A model generated the notes under the pieces. It made no database searches, was not told where the DNA came from, and worked only from the letters and a program-made list of their open reading frames with translations. A DNA stretch of 64,000 bases from NCBI RefSeq assembly GCF_031457275.1, contig NZ_JAVDWH010000001.1, positions 2,754,241 to 2,818,240 on the forward strand, written 5' to 3'. The stretch comes from Aeromicrobium panaciterrae (GTDB taxonomy: Bacteria > Actinomycetota > Actinomycetes > Propionibacteriales > Nocardioidaceae). Each line of letters opens with the position of its first letter. Positions within the stretch are counted from its first letter, which is position 1. Below, piece after piece: positions 38,588 to 46,900 of the stretch. A program made the translations under genes and the position numbers.

Positions 38588-39795
38588 GAGTCGTCCTTGG
38601 TGACGGCCCACTGAGTGATGGCGCGAGCAGGGGTCCAGCCGGTGAACCGGCCGATCGGTGCGGCGTGCTCGACATGCAGCCGGGTGAGCTCGCCGCCCAG
38701 CTGCGAGTAGCGAACCGCCAGCTCCGAGTCGGTCTCGAGCGTGACTCCGTGTACGACGAGTCGACCACCTGGGCGAAGTGCCGCCCAGCACGCATCGAGG
38801 ACGCCATCCTCGGAGGCACCGCCGCCGATGAAGATCGCGTCAGGAGCGTCGAGACCGCCGAGCGCCTCAGGGGCATGCCCGGTCAGGACGTTGAGAGCGG
38901 GTACGCCGAGCGTTGCGGCGTTGCGAGCGATGCGCTCGGCTCGGTCTTCTCGGGCTTCGATTGCGATTGCCCGGCATGTCGGATGAGCGCGCAGCCACTC
39001 GATGGCGACCGAGCCCGCGCCAGCGCCGACGTCCCAGAGCAACTGGCCCGGAAGCGGTGCGAGACGCGCGAGGGCCGATGCGCGTACGTCGCGCTTGGTG
39101 ATCTGTCCATCGTGCTCGAACGCGCTCTCCGGCAGCCCAGCGACAAAGCCGAGCGCCGCGGCTCCCGAACTGATGAGCTCGACGGCAACCACATTGAGAT
39201 CAGATACGCGCTGGTCGCCCCACGACGCGGCGATCCCGTCCGTACGCGACTCGGACTCAGAGCCGAGGTCAGCGAGCACTGTCACAGGGCTGGCTCCATA
39301 GCCCGCTGCCGTGAGCAACCTGGCGACTTCTGCCGGCGTCGATCCGTCAGACGAGAGGACAAGGAGGCGCAGCCCCGGTGCAAGAGAGCGAGCCACCACG
39401 TTCGGATCGCGGCCCACCAGGGTCACAACCTCGGTCGACTCGGCCGACCAACGCATACGGGCACGAGCAAGGGCTACCGAGGAAAGTGCGGGGACGATCT
39501 CAACGGCGTCCTTGCCGAGCAGGTCGACAAGTGTCGTCGCGATACCGGAAACGAGTGGATCGCCGGAGGCGAGAGCCACGACCTGCAGGCCGTCGTACTT
39601 CTCGAGCAACGCTGGCAGTCCGTCACGCAACGGCGACGGCCAGGACTCGCGGGGCTGGCCAGCCTCGGGCAGCATCGCCAGGTGGCGCTTGCCACCGAGG
39701 ACGACGTCAGCGGCCTCGACGAGCGCGCGAGCGGCAGCCGAGAGTCCGGTCCAGCCGTCTGCGCCGATCCCGACGACCGTGACCTGTGTACCCAT
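38584..39795 (-). CDS. cobL: precorrin-6B C5,15-methyltransferase (decarboxylating), CbiE-CbiT fusion
   Basis: A 403-residue bifunctional enzyme giving precorrin-8. The CbiE-like part (about 1-205) has VVGIGADGWTGLS and ALASGDPLVSGIA; the CbiT-like part (about 215-400) has the class I methyltransferase motif LLWDVGAGAGSVAIEWLRAHP and AIFIGGGASEDGVLDACW. A -10-like TATCGT stands 7 bases before the ATG with no Shine-Dalgarno sequence, so the cobL-cobM transcript is probably leaderless and not controlled by the riboswitch on the other strand. Confidence 0.95.
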   Translation of the reverse strand: MGTQVTVVGIGADGWTGLSAAARALVEAADVVLGGKRHLAMLPEAGQPRESWPSPLRDGLPALLEKYDGLQVVALASGDPLVSGIATTLVDLLGKDAVEIVPALSSVALARARMRWSAESTEVVTLVGRDPNVVARSLAPGLRLLVLSSDGSTPAEVARLLTAAGYGASPVTVLADLGSESESRTDGIAASWGDQRVSDLNVVAVELISSGAAALGFVAGLPESAFEHDGQITKRDVRASALARLAPLPGQLLWDVGAGAGSVAIEWLRAHPTCRAIAIEAREDRAERIARNAATLGVPALNVLTGHAPEALGGLDAPDAIFIGGGASEDGVLDACWAALRPGGRLVVHGVTLETDSELAVRYSQLGGELTRLHVEHAAPIGRFTGWTPARAITQWAVTKDDS

Positions 39796-39884
39796 GGAGG
39801 TGACGATATCTGCCGAAGCCGGACCCAGTGCCGACGGACGGGTCTGACAAACCGCAGACCGCCGGATACTCTTGCCAGCACAGT

Positions 39885-39993
39885 CTCGAGGTGCCCCTCA
39901 CGGGGAGAATCGGGAAGCCGGTGAGATTCCGGCACAGGGCCCGCTGCGGTGACCTGGGGTCAAACCCAGGAAGTCCGAAGACCGGCCTCGAGG
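39885..39993 (+). ncRNA. cobalamin riboswitch upstream of the chelatase-cobO operon
   Basis: The outer stem pairs CTCGAGG (39885-39891) with CCTCGAG (39986-39992). Between them are GGTGCCCC, GGGAAGCCGGTGAGATTCCGGC, CAGGGCCCGCTGCGGTGA and the closing AGTCCGAAGACCGGCC, the ordered core of the cobalamin element. Downstream, CCCG near 40018 can pair with the CGGGAG ribosome binding site at 40038-40043 of the chelatase gene, suggesting translational control. Confidence 0.9.
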
Positions 39994-40050
39994 CTGAATG
40001 GCGGACGCAACCGTGCCCGTCATCGATGGCAGATCGAGCGGGAGCCCCAC

Positions 40051-42048
40051 ATGCCACAGCACTATCCGTTCAGCGCTGTCGTCGGATCCGACGACATGGC
40101 GCTCGCACTGACCCTTTCGACGATCTCGCCCGCCATCGGCGGCGTCCTCGTACGCGGCGAGAAGGGCACAGCCAAGTCGACCATGGTTCGCGCGCTCGCC
40201 TCCGTGCTCCCACAGATCGACGTCATCGCCGGCGACCGGTTCTCGACTGACCCCCGCGAGACGAACCCGTTGTCTCCTGACGGTCCGTTCGCAGCCGACT
40301 TTGATGTCGAGACCCGCCCCGTTCGCCTAGTGGAGCTGCCCGTCGGCGCCACCGAAGATCGCGTCCTTGGCTCACTGCACCTCGAAAAGGCGCTGTCGGA
40401 CGGCGTCACCGAGTACGAGCCCGGCCTCTTGGCGCGGGCGCATCGCGGCATCTTGTACGTCGACGAGGTCAACCTGCTGCACGACCACCTGGTCGATCTC
40501 CTGCTCGATGCCGCAGCCATGGGTCGCTCGACGGTCGAGCGTGACGGCGTCTCGGTCGAGCACGCCGCCCGCTTTGTCCTCGTCGGCACCATGAACCCTG
40601 AAGAAGGCGAGCTCCGCCCGCAGCTGCTCGACCGCTTCGGCCTCACGGTCGATGTCGCGGCACCACGGGATCCCGAAGCGCGCGTAGAAGTCGTACGCCG
40701 ACGTCTCGCGTACGAAGCCGACCCAGACAAGTTCGCCTCCCGCTACGAGTCAGACGAGGCGACTTTGACCAGCCGCATCGAGGCTGCGCAAAAGCTCGTC
40801 GACGAGGTCGAGCTCAGCGACTGGGCGTTGCTCAAGATCGCCGAAGTCTGTGCTGCGTTCGAGGTCGACGGCATGCGCGCCGACATCGTGACCGCTCGCG
40901 CGGCTAGCGCTCATGCCGCCTGGAACGGCCGTACGAACGTGATCCGCGAAGACATCCGTGCCGCCGCCCGACTCGCACTGCCGCACCGTCGCCGGCGCAA
41001 CCCGTTCGACGCCCCTGGCATCGATGAGGACCTGCTCGACCAGATCCTCAATGACGACGAGCCGCCACCGGAGCCCGAAGGCGACGGCACCGAGGACTCA
41101 GAAACGCAGGAGCCCCAGGGTTCCAAGTCCGAGGCGGCAGGCGACGCCGAGCCCTCGACAAACTCAGCCGGCGAGAACTCGCAGCCTGACAACACTGCCC
41201 AGCACGAGCAGCCTCAGCACTCCGGATCGTCCGAGGTGACTGTCGCCGCACCACAGCAGCCCTACCGACCCAAGTTGTTCACCGTGGGCGGCACCGGCGC
41301 AGGTGAGTCCGGCAAGCGATCGCGCGCGATCACCGAGACCGGCCGACGCATCGGCGCCCAACGGCGTACGGGCCAGGGCGGATCGATCCACCTGATCGAG
41401 ACAATCCGCGCCGCTGCACCACACCAGTACGCCCGCGGCCGCGTCCACAACCTGCAGTTCCGCGCCGACGACCTGCGACTCGCGGTCAAGGAAGGTCACG
41501 AGTCCAACCTGATCCTGTTCTGCGTCGACGCCTCCGGCTCCATGGCCGCCCGCAAACGGATGGAGCAGGTCAAGACCGCAATCCTGTCGCTGCTGATGGA
41601 TGCGTACCAACGCCGCGACAAGGTCGGACTGATCACGTTCCGCCAGGACCACGCTGAGCTCGCGCTGCCGCCGACCGGCTCGATCGACATCGCTGCGACC
41701 CGGCTCGCCGAGCTTCCCGCCGGTGGCCGCACGCCTCTCGCCGAAGCGCTGCTCAAGACCACCGACGTGCTGCGACTCGAGCGCGTACGTGATCCGCGTC
41801 GCCGGCCGCTGCTCGTCGTCATCACCGATGGCCGGGCAACGTACGGCGAGAACGCGCTTGCCCGAGCACATCAGGTTGCGAAGCATCTCGGCGCCACGGG
41901 CGTCGCGAGCCTCGTCATCGACTGCGAGACCGGCAAGTTCCGTATGGGACTCGCGCACCAGCTCGCCGACCACCTGATGGCCGAATACATCCCTCTCGCT
42001 GAGGTCAGCGCTGCTGCTCTCACCGACGCAGTCAAGGGAGCCGCCTGA
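40051..42048 (+). CDS. putative cobaltochelatase subunit (ChlI-ChlD type AAA + VWA fusion)
   Basis: A 665-residue protein with an AAA+ ATPase half (Walker A GEKGTAKST at 36-44, Walker B ILYVDEVNLLHDHLVDLLLDAAA, sensor GTMNPEEGELRPQLLDRFG), a Glu/Pro/Gln/Ser-rich linker (about 345-405) and a C-terminal VWA domain with the MIDAS motif DASGSM at 493-498. In actinobacteria this fusion is the predicted partner of CobN, replacing the CobS-CobT pair of Pseudomonas. GGGAG precedes the ATG by 7 bases. It leads the operon with cobO, cobBC, cobA and the phosphatase under a cobalamin riboswitch. Confidence 0.92.
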   Translation: MPQHYPFSAVVGSDDMALALTLSTISPAIGGVLVRGEKGTAKSTMVRALASVLPQIDVIAGDRFSTDPRETNPLSPDGPFAADFDVETRPVRLVELPVGATEDRVLGSLHLEKALSDGVTEYEPGLLARAHRGILYVDEVNLLHDHLVDLLLDAAAMGRSTVERDGVSVEHAARFVLVGTMNPEEGELRPQLLDRFGLTVDVAAPRDPEARVEVVRRRLAYEADPDKFASRYESDEATLTSRIEAAQKLVDEVELSDWALLKIAEVCAAFEVDGMRADIVTARAASAHAAWNGRTNVIREDIRAAARLALPHRRRRNPFDAPGIDEDLLDQILNDDEPPPEPEGDGTEDSETQEPQGSKSEAAGDAEPSTNSAGENSQPDNTAQHEQPQHSGSSEVTVAAPQQPYRPKLFTVGGTGAGESGKRSRAITETGRRIGAQRRTGQGGSIHLIETIRAAAPHQYARGRVHNLQFRADDLRLAVKEGHESNLILFCVDASGSMAARKRMEQVKTAILSLLMDAYQRRDKVGLITFRQDHAELALPPTGSIDIAATRLAELPAGGRTPLAEALLKTTDVLRLERVRDPRRRPLLVVITDGRATYGENALARAHQVAKHLGATGVASLVIDCETGKFRMGLAHQLADHLMAEYIPLAEVSAAALTDAVKGAA

Positions 42049-42662
42049 TGGTCAAGGGTCAGCCAACGTCCGTCCCCGATGACGGACTCACCACCAAAGA
42101 GCGCCGCAACCGACCACTGCTGATGGTCCATACGGGCAACGGCAAGGGTAAGTCGACTGCCGCATTCGGTCTTGCGATCCGAGCCTGGAACCAGGGTTGG
42201 AACATCGGCGTCTTCCAGTTCGTGAAGTCCGCCAAGTGGCGCATCGGCGAGCAGACCGTGCTCGAACGCCTCGGCACCCTGCACGATGAGACCGGCGAGG
42301 GCGGACCTGTCGAGTGGCACAAGATGGGCGCCGGCTGGTCGTGGTCGCGCAAAGAAGGCTCTGACGAAGACCACGCAGCCGACGCCGCCGAAGGTTGGGC
42401 CGAGGTCAAGCGTCGTCTCGCCGAAGAGACCCATGACCTATACGTCCTCGACGAGTTCACCTACCTGATCAAGTGGGGCTGGGTCGACATCGACGATGTC
42501 ATCGAGACGCTCTCTAACCGACCCGGCCGTCAGTACGTTGTCATCACCGGTCGCGGCGCCGACCCGCGTCTCGTGGAGATCGCCGATCTCGTGACCGAGA
42601 TGCAACACATCAAGCACCCCTTCGACAATGGCCAGAAGGGCCAGCGAGGCATCGAATGGTGA
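42048..42662 (+). CDS. cobO: cob(I)yrinic acid a,c-diamide adenosyltransferase
   Basis: A 204-residue CobA/CobO/BtuR-type enzyme that transfers the 5'-deoxyadenosyl group from ATP to cob(I)yrinate a,c-diamide. The characteristic P-loop HTGNGKGKSTAAFGLAIRA, FVKSAKWRIGE, LYVLDEFTYLIKWGWVDIDDV and ITGRGADPRLVEIADLVTEM are all there. The ATG overlaps the chelatase stop by one base (TGATG). A cobalt reductase gene is not visible in the window. Confidence 0.96.
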   Translation: MVKGQPTSVPDDGLTTKERRNRPLLMVHTGNGKGKSTAAFGLAIRAWNQGWNIGVFQFVKSAKWRIGEQTVLERLGTLHDETGEGGPVEWHKMGAGWSWSRKEGSDEDHAADAAEGWAEVKRRLAEETHDLYVLDEFTYLIKWGWVDIDDVIETLSNRPGRQYVVITGRGADPRLVEIADLVTEMQHIKHPFDNGQKGQRGIEW

Positions 42663-45076
42663 ATCTGCCTCGACTGGTGATTGCCGCGCCTGCCTCGGGC
42701 CACGGCAAGACCACGGTCGCCACCGGCCTGATGGCGGCTCTCGTTCGCGCCGGTCACAACGTCTCGGGCCACAAGGTGGGCCCCGACTACATCGACCCCG
42801 GCTATCACGCGCTCGCGACCGGCAAGCCCGGTCGCAACCTCGACCCGCACCTGGTCGGCGAGAACCGCCTCGTCCCGCTGCTGCTGAACGGAGCTCGCGG
42901 AGCCGATCTGGCAATCATCGAAGGCGTCATGGGTCTGTACGACGGGCAGATCGGCGGCGAGGGATTCGCGTCGACCGCCCATGTCGCGACCGTCACTCGT
43001 ACGCCCGTGGTCCTCGTCGTCGACATCTCGCACGCCTCTCGCTCGATCGCCGCACTGGTGCAGGGCATGGTCGCCTTCGATCCGTCCGTACGCATCGTCG
43101 GCGTCATCCTCAACAAGGCTGGTTCGCCTCGTCACGCTGGCGAAGTCATCAGCGCACTCGAGTCGACTGGCCTGCCGGTGCTCGGCGTGCTCCAGCGCGA
43201 CGACGGCATCGTCGCGCCTTCACGCCACCTCGGACTCATACCGGCTGCCGAACGGGACGACGCGGCACACGCCCTCGACCGACTGGCCGACCAGATCGCC
43301 GAGAAGATCGACCTCGACCAGCTCCTGGCACTCGCCCATTCAGCACCTGATCTCGAAGCCGAGGCTTGGGAAGCGGCGCAGGAAGTCAGCTCTCCGGGAA
43401 CGCACCGGCCAGTCGTCGCGATGGCGGGCGGGCGCGCGTTCACCTTCCGCTACGCCGAGACCGAAGAGCTGCTCCGAGCCGCTGGTTGCGATGTCGTGAC
43501 CTTCGACCCACTCAACGACGAAGCGCTTCCGGACGGGACCGCCGGCCTCTACTTGGGCGGCGGCTTCCCCGAGGTCCACGCCTCCGGACTGTCCGCCAAT
43601 GCTCCGCTGCGCGAAGCGTTGCGGGAAGCGGTCGACTCCGGGATGCCGACGTACGCAGAGTGCGCCGGGCTGCTCTATCTCTGCCGCTCAGTCGACGGCA
43701 TGCCGATGGTTGGCGCTCTCGACGCTGAAGCGGTCATGACACCCAAGCTCACGCTGTCCTATCGCACGGCGATCGTCCCGACAGATCAACTGACCGGCAC
43801 CGTCGGTACGCGAGTCACCGGCCACGAGTTCCACCGGACCATCGTCACGCCTGCCTCTGCCGCAGCGGCCTGGCTCGTCGACGGCACCCCCGTCGGTTTC
43901 AGCTCGCCCACTCTGCACGCTTCGTACCTCCACACCCACTGGGCCGGTCACCCCGACATCGCCCAACGCTTCGCCAACGCGGTTCACGCGTACGTCCCTT
44001 CGGTCGCTAGCGCTCCCTCCCGGCGCTCCGCGCCTAGGGACCGGAGGAACGTCGAGGCCTCAAGCGAGGGGCTCGGGTGGCATGGGGACGCTGAGCTGTC
44101 GCCTGGGTTGATCGATTTTGCGGTCAACATCCACGATGACTCGCGGCCAGAGTGGCTCGACACGGCACTCCGCATCAGCCTCGACGCCATCGGCGCGTAC
44201 CCGGATCCGACCGCGGCGCAGCACGCCATCGCTCAGCGTCATGGCCGCCAGCCCGACGAAGTGCTCGCAACTGCTGGCGCCGCCGAAGCATTCGCGCTGA
44301 TCGCCCGCGCACGGCCGTGGCGACGTCCTGTCGTCGTGCACCCACAGTTCACGGAGCCGGACGTGGCTCTCGCTGCTGCAGGCCATCAGCCCGAGCACGT
44401 ACTCACCGACCCGGCGAACGGGTTCGTGCTCGATCCCTCCCTCGTGCCCGACGACGCTGACCTCGTCATGATCGGCAACCCCACGAACCCGACGAGCGTC
44501 CTGCACCCCGAGCAGTCCCTGCGCCGGCTCATGCGGCCAGGTCGCGTCGTCGTCGTCGATGAGGCGTTCATGGATTCAGTGCCTGACGAGCGGCACTCGC
44601 TAGCTGGCATCCCCGATCCCAACCTGCTGGTCGTGCGAAGTCTGACCAAGCTTTGGTCGATCCCTGGCGTACGAGCCGGGTACGTACTGGGTTCGCCGCA
44701 GATGCTCGCTGAGCTCAAGGCGCATCAGTCCCCATGGTCGGTTTCGACCGCCGCGATCGCCGCCATGATCGCGACGGCAACGCCCGAAGCGCTCGCCGAA
44801 GCCGCGAAGCGTACGACTCGGATCGGCCAACACCGACGCGTCCTCACCGACGGCCTGACTGAGCTCGGCATCCATCACGTTCCGGCCGCCGGCCCGTTCG
44901 TCCTCGCGAAGGTCGGCATCGGAGCCCACGACCGGCTCCGTTCGGCTGGCTACGCACTCCGCCGAGCCGACACCTTCCCCGGTCTCGACGACACCTGGGT
45001 ACGTATCGCGGTACGCAAGCCGGATACAACCCGCAAGCTGCTCGCGACGTTGCGAATCGAGGGGCCATGGACCTGA
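42656..45076 (+). CDS. cobB-cobC: fused hydrogenobyrinate a,c-diamide synthase (CobB) and CobC-like PLP decarboxylase
   Basis: An 806-residue fusion. Residues 1-443 are CobB: LVIAAPASGHGKTTVATGLMAAL (P-loop), SGHKVGPDYIDPGYH and the glutaminase part with YAECAGLLYL (Cys336), amidating the a and c side chains. Residues about 476-806 are a CobC/HisC-type PLP enzyme (threonine-phosphate decarboxylase or aminotransferase): ATAGAAEAF, GNPTNPTS, VVDEAFMD and the Schiff-base lysine K665 in SLTKLWSIPGVRAGY. The linker (about 444-475) is encoded over a palindromic repeat. The ATG at 42656 overlaps cobO by 7 bases; GTG at 42659 is an alternative. The domain pairing ties two non-consecutive steps together. 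Confidence 0.94.
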   Translation: MVNLPRLVIAAPASGHGKTTVATGLMAALVRAGHNVSGHKVGPDYIDPGYHALATGKPGRNLDPHLVGENRLVPLLLNGARGADLAIIEGVMGLYDGQIGGEGFASTAHVATVTRTPVVLVVDISHASRSIAALVQGMVAFDPSVRIVGVILNKAGSPRHAGEVISALESTGLPVLGVLQRDDGIVAPSRHLGLIPAAERDDAAHALDRLADQIAEKIDLDQLLALAHSAPDLEAEAWEAAQEVSSPGTHRPVVAMAGGRAFTFRYAETEELLRAAGCDVVTFDPLNDEALPDGTAGLYLGGGFPEVHASGLSANAPLREALREAVDSGMPTYAECAGLLYLCRSVDGMPMVGALDAEAVMTPKLTLSYRTAIVPTDQLTGTVGTRVTGHEFHRTIVTPASAAAAWLVDGTPVGFSSPTLHASYLHTHWAGHPDIAQRFANAVHAYVPSVASAPSRRSAPRDRRNVEASSEGLGWHGDAELSPGLIDFAVNIHDDSRPEWLDTALRISLDAIGAYPDPTAAQHAIAQRHGRQPDEVLATAGAAEAFALIARARPWRRPVVVHPQFTEPDVALAAAGHQPEHVLTDPANGFVLDPSLVPDDADLVMIGNPTNPTSVLHPEQSLRRLMRPGRVVVVDEAFMDSVPDERHSLAGIPDPNLLVVRSLTKLWSIPGVRAGYVLGSPQMLAELKAHQSPWSVSTAAIAAMIATATPEALAEAAKRTTRIGQHRRVLTDGLTELGIHHVPAAGPFVLAKVGIGAHDRLRSAGYALRRADTFPGLDDTWVRIAVRKPDTTRKLLATLRIEGPWT
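44001..44043. repeat. imperfect inverted repeat coding the CobB-CobC linker
   Basis: The stretch starts CGGTC and ends GACCG, with GC-rich internally complementary sequence (GCTCC, GGCGCTCCGCGCC) between. It translates to a Ser/Arg/Ala/Pro-rich linker exactly between the two enzyme domains, as in the CobI-CobJ gene, though the two repeats are not the same sequence. Confidence 0.45.
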
Positions 45077-46059
45077 TCCCCGGAACACGTGCACTCGTGA
45101 TCGGCGGCGACGGACGAGCCGCCGGCCAGATCGCCACATTGCTCGAAGCTGGAGCGGTCGTCACCGTTGTCGCACCGACCGTCACCGCCTCAATTGAAGA
45201 TCTCGCCGACCGGGCGTTGATCACCTGGCATGCGCGCGAAGCGACCATGAGCGACATCCAGATGGCAGGAATTGTGCTGACCGGCAACGCCGATCACACC
45301 GCGTCCGATCAGATCCTCGGAACTGGCAGCGTGACGCTGGTCGGCGGCGGGCCCGGAGACCCAGGACTCGTCACTGTCGCGGGTCGCGAAGCGATCGAGC
45401 AGGCTGACGTCATTGTCACCGACCGACTCGCGCCACTTGCCGCACTCGCATGGGCCCGACCCGACGTCGAGATCATCGATGTCGCCAAGATCCCCGGTGG
45501 CCGATCGACCAGCCAAGAAGAGATCAACCAGCTGCTGGTCGAGCACGCGAAGTCAGGCAAGAACGTCGTGCGGTTCAAGGGCGGCGACAACTTCGTGTTC
45601 GGCCGCGGCAGTGAAGAGCTCCTCGCCTGCATCCATGCGGGCATCGACGCACGTGCCATTCCAGGCGTGAGCTCAGCGATCGCGGCACCGGCTGCAGCGG
45701 GCATACCGGTCACACACCGCGGCCTGACCCAGGGCTTCACGGTGATCTCGGGCCACGTCCCGCCGGGACATCCAGACTCGACCCTCGACTACGCCGCTCT
45801 CGCGACTTCAGGCACGACGATCGTCGTGCTGATGGGCGTACGTACGCTCAGTGCGATCTGTGCCGCTCTCGCCGACGGCGGTCTCGATCCCGAGACTCCC
45901 GCGGCCGTGATCGCCGACGGAACGATGCCCAGCCAACGGGTCATACGCGCGACGCTCTCAACGATTGACGAGGCAGCTGCCGACATCGGAGCACCCGCTG
46001 TCGCGGTCATCGGTCACGTCGCGGACATTGAATGCCTAAAAGACAAGTACAGCGTGTGA
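45067..46059 (+). CDS. cobA: uroporphyrinogen-III C-methyltransferase with remnant N-terminal Rossmann segment
   Basis: A 330-residue protein. Residues about 86-330 are a full SUMT: VTLVGGGPGDPGLVTVAGREAIEQADVIVTDRL, RFKGGDNFVFGRGSEE, AIPGVSSAIAAPAAAGIPVTHRG and GTTIVVLMG. It converts uroporphyrinogen III to precorrin-2, the entry to B12 and siroheme. Residues 1-80 resemble the start of the Met8/CysG NAD-binding domain (RALVIGGDGRAAGQIATLLEAGA, VTVVAPT) but the dehydrogenase/chelatase remainder is missing, so it looks vestigial. It overlaps cobBC by 10 bases. Confidence 0.93.
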   Translation: MDLIPGTRALVIGGDGRAAGQIATLLEAGAVVTVVAPTVTASIEDLADRALITWHAREATMSDIQMAGIVLTGNADHTASDQILGTGSVTLVGGGPGDPGLVTVAGREAIEQADVIVTDRLAPLAALAWARPDVEIIDVAKIPGGRSTSQEEINQLLVEHAKSGKNVVRFKGGDNFVFGRGSEELLACIHAGIDARAIPGVSSAIAAPAAAGIPVTHRGLTQGFTVISGHVPPGHPDSTLDYAALATSGTTIVVLMGVRTLSAICAALADGGLDPETPAAVIADGTMPSQRVIRATLSTIDEAAADIGAPAVAVIGHVADIECLKDKYSV

Positions 46060-46481
46060 TCCTCTGGGTCCGGCACGGTCAGTCGACCTGGAATGCAATG
46101 GATCGGATGCAGGGGCACGAGCTCAGCCCTCCACTGACTGACCTGGGCCGCGAGCAGGCAACGGCTGCGGCAGAGGCGCTCGCCGACCGCAATGTCGTAC
46201 GCATCCTCAGCTCGCCAGCCGTACGAGCGAGGCAGACCGCGGACCTCATCGCCGCACGTCTCGGCCTCGAAGTTCTCGAAGAACCGCTGCTCCTCGAGAA
46301 GGGACTGGATGAGGACAAAGCCAGCGTTCTCGCCCGCATCCAGGAGCTTCTGGCGCTCGAATTGCCGGGCAACACAGTCGCTGTGAGCCACGGTGATGTC
46401 ATCGGATATGCCGTCGAATTGCTCACTGGAAAACTTCCCACATTGCCCGCAAACGGATCCATCACCCATGCCCTAGGATGA
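46056..46481 (+). CDS. histidine phosphatase family protein (alpha-ribazole phosphatase candidate)
   Basis: A protein of 141 residues (149 from the alternative ATG at 46032) with the phosphoglycerate-mutase-like motif LWVRHGQSTWN (catalytic His), SSPAVRARQTADLIAARL and AVSHGDVIGYAVELL (second His). Its place at the end of the riboswitch-controlled cob operon suggests it removes the phosphate from alpha-ribazole phosphate or adenosylcobalamin phosphate, but it is shorter than classical CobC. The GTG at 46056 is preferred because it forms the GTGA overlap with cobA that is usual here. A cobalamin riboswitch starts right after its stop. Confidence 0.85.
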   Translation: MILWVRHGQSTWNAMDRMQGHELSPPLTDLGREQATAAAEALADRNVVRILSSPAVRARQTADLIAARLGLEVLEEPLLLEKGLDEDKASVLARIQELLALELPGNTVAVSHGDVIGYAVELLTGKLPTLPANGSITHALG

Positions 46482-46487
46482 CTTTCA

Positions 46488-46575
46488 CCGAGGTCGAGGA
46501 AGCCGGTGAAACTCCGGCGCAGTAGCGCTACTGTGACACCCGCATCAGCGAGTGAAGCCAGACCCAAGATCTCGG
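46488..46575 (+). ncRNA. cobalamin riboswitch upstream of cbtB-cbtA
   Basis: The core reads GGAAGCCGGTGAAACTCCGGC, GCAGTAGCGCTACTGTGACA and the B12-box end GTGAAGCCAGACCC. The outer stem pairs CCGAG (46488-46492) with CTCGG (46571-46575). It precedes cbtB by about 46 bases and should repress cobalt uptake and the cobT-cobS genes when B12 is plentiful. Limits are approximate. Confidence 0.88.
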
Positions 46576-46621
46576 ACATCAATTCCATTCATGGGACGCA
46601 ATCATCCCGTCAGGAGAATCC

Positions 46622-46834
46622 ATGTCACAGGTCATCACCGCCACACCCGAGATCGAGATCGCATCGATCCCCGTCCGCGAGCTCGCTCCGTGGGCGCTGT
46701 TCTTCGGTCTCATCGGAGCCTTCGTTCTGTTCTTCATCAGCGCCGACCAGGGTGCAGTGTCGATCCCTGCAGGTACAGCCATTCACGAGTGGGTCCACGA
46801 TGGACGCCACCTGCTCGGCTTCCCCTGCCACTGA
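46622..46834 (+). CDS. cbtB: cobalt transporter subunit CbtB
   Basis: A 70-residue protein with one transmembrane helix (about residues 23-42) and the CbtB C-terminal signature: HEWVHDGRHLLGFPCH, whose four histidines and Cys are probable cobalt ligands. AGGAG precedes the ATG by 6 bases. CbtA and CbtB are predicted, riboswitch-regulated cobalt transporters, and the cbtA gene follows after a hairpin. Confidence 0.92.
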   Translation: MSQVITATPEIEIASIPVRELAPWALFFGLIGAFVLFFISADQGAVSIPAGTAIHEWVHDGRHLLGFPCH

Positions 46835-46849
46835 TCGACCACTCCCCAA

Positions 46850-46880
46850 CCGGATCCGCTCTCGCGGTCCGGCCTTTTCG
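46850..46880 (+). terminator. hairpin between cbtB and cbtA
   Basis: CCGGATCCGC, loop TCTC, GCGGTCCGG (one bulged T), followed by CCTTTTCGG. The form fits a weak intrinsic terminator or transcript stabiliser that would give more cbtB than cbtA. Since cbtA has no other visible promoter, partial read-through is likely. Confidence 0.55.
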
Positions 46881-46900
46881 GCATACCTGAACGGACTCAC

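Noticed and set aside
41164..41973. 269-codon minus-strand frame inside the chelatase gene
   Set aside because: Shadow of the linker and VWA domain; no start context or domain.
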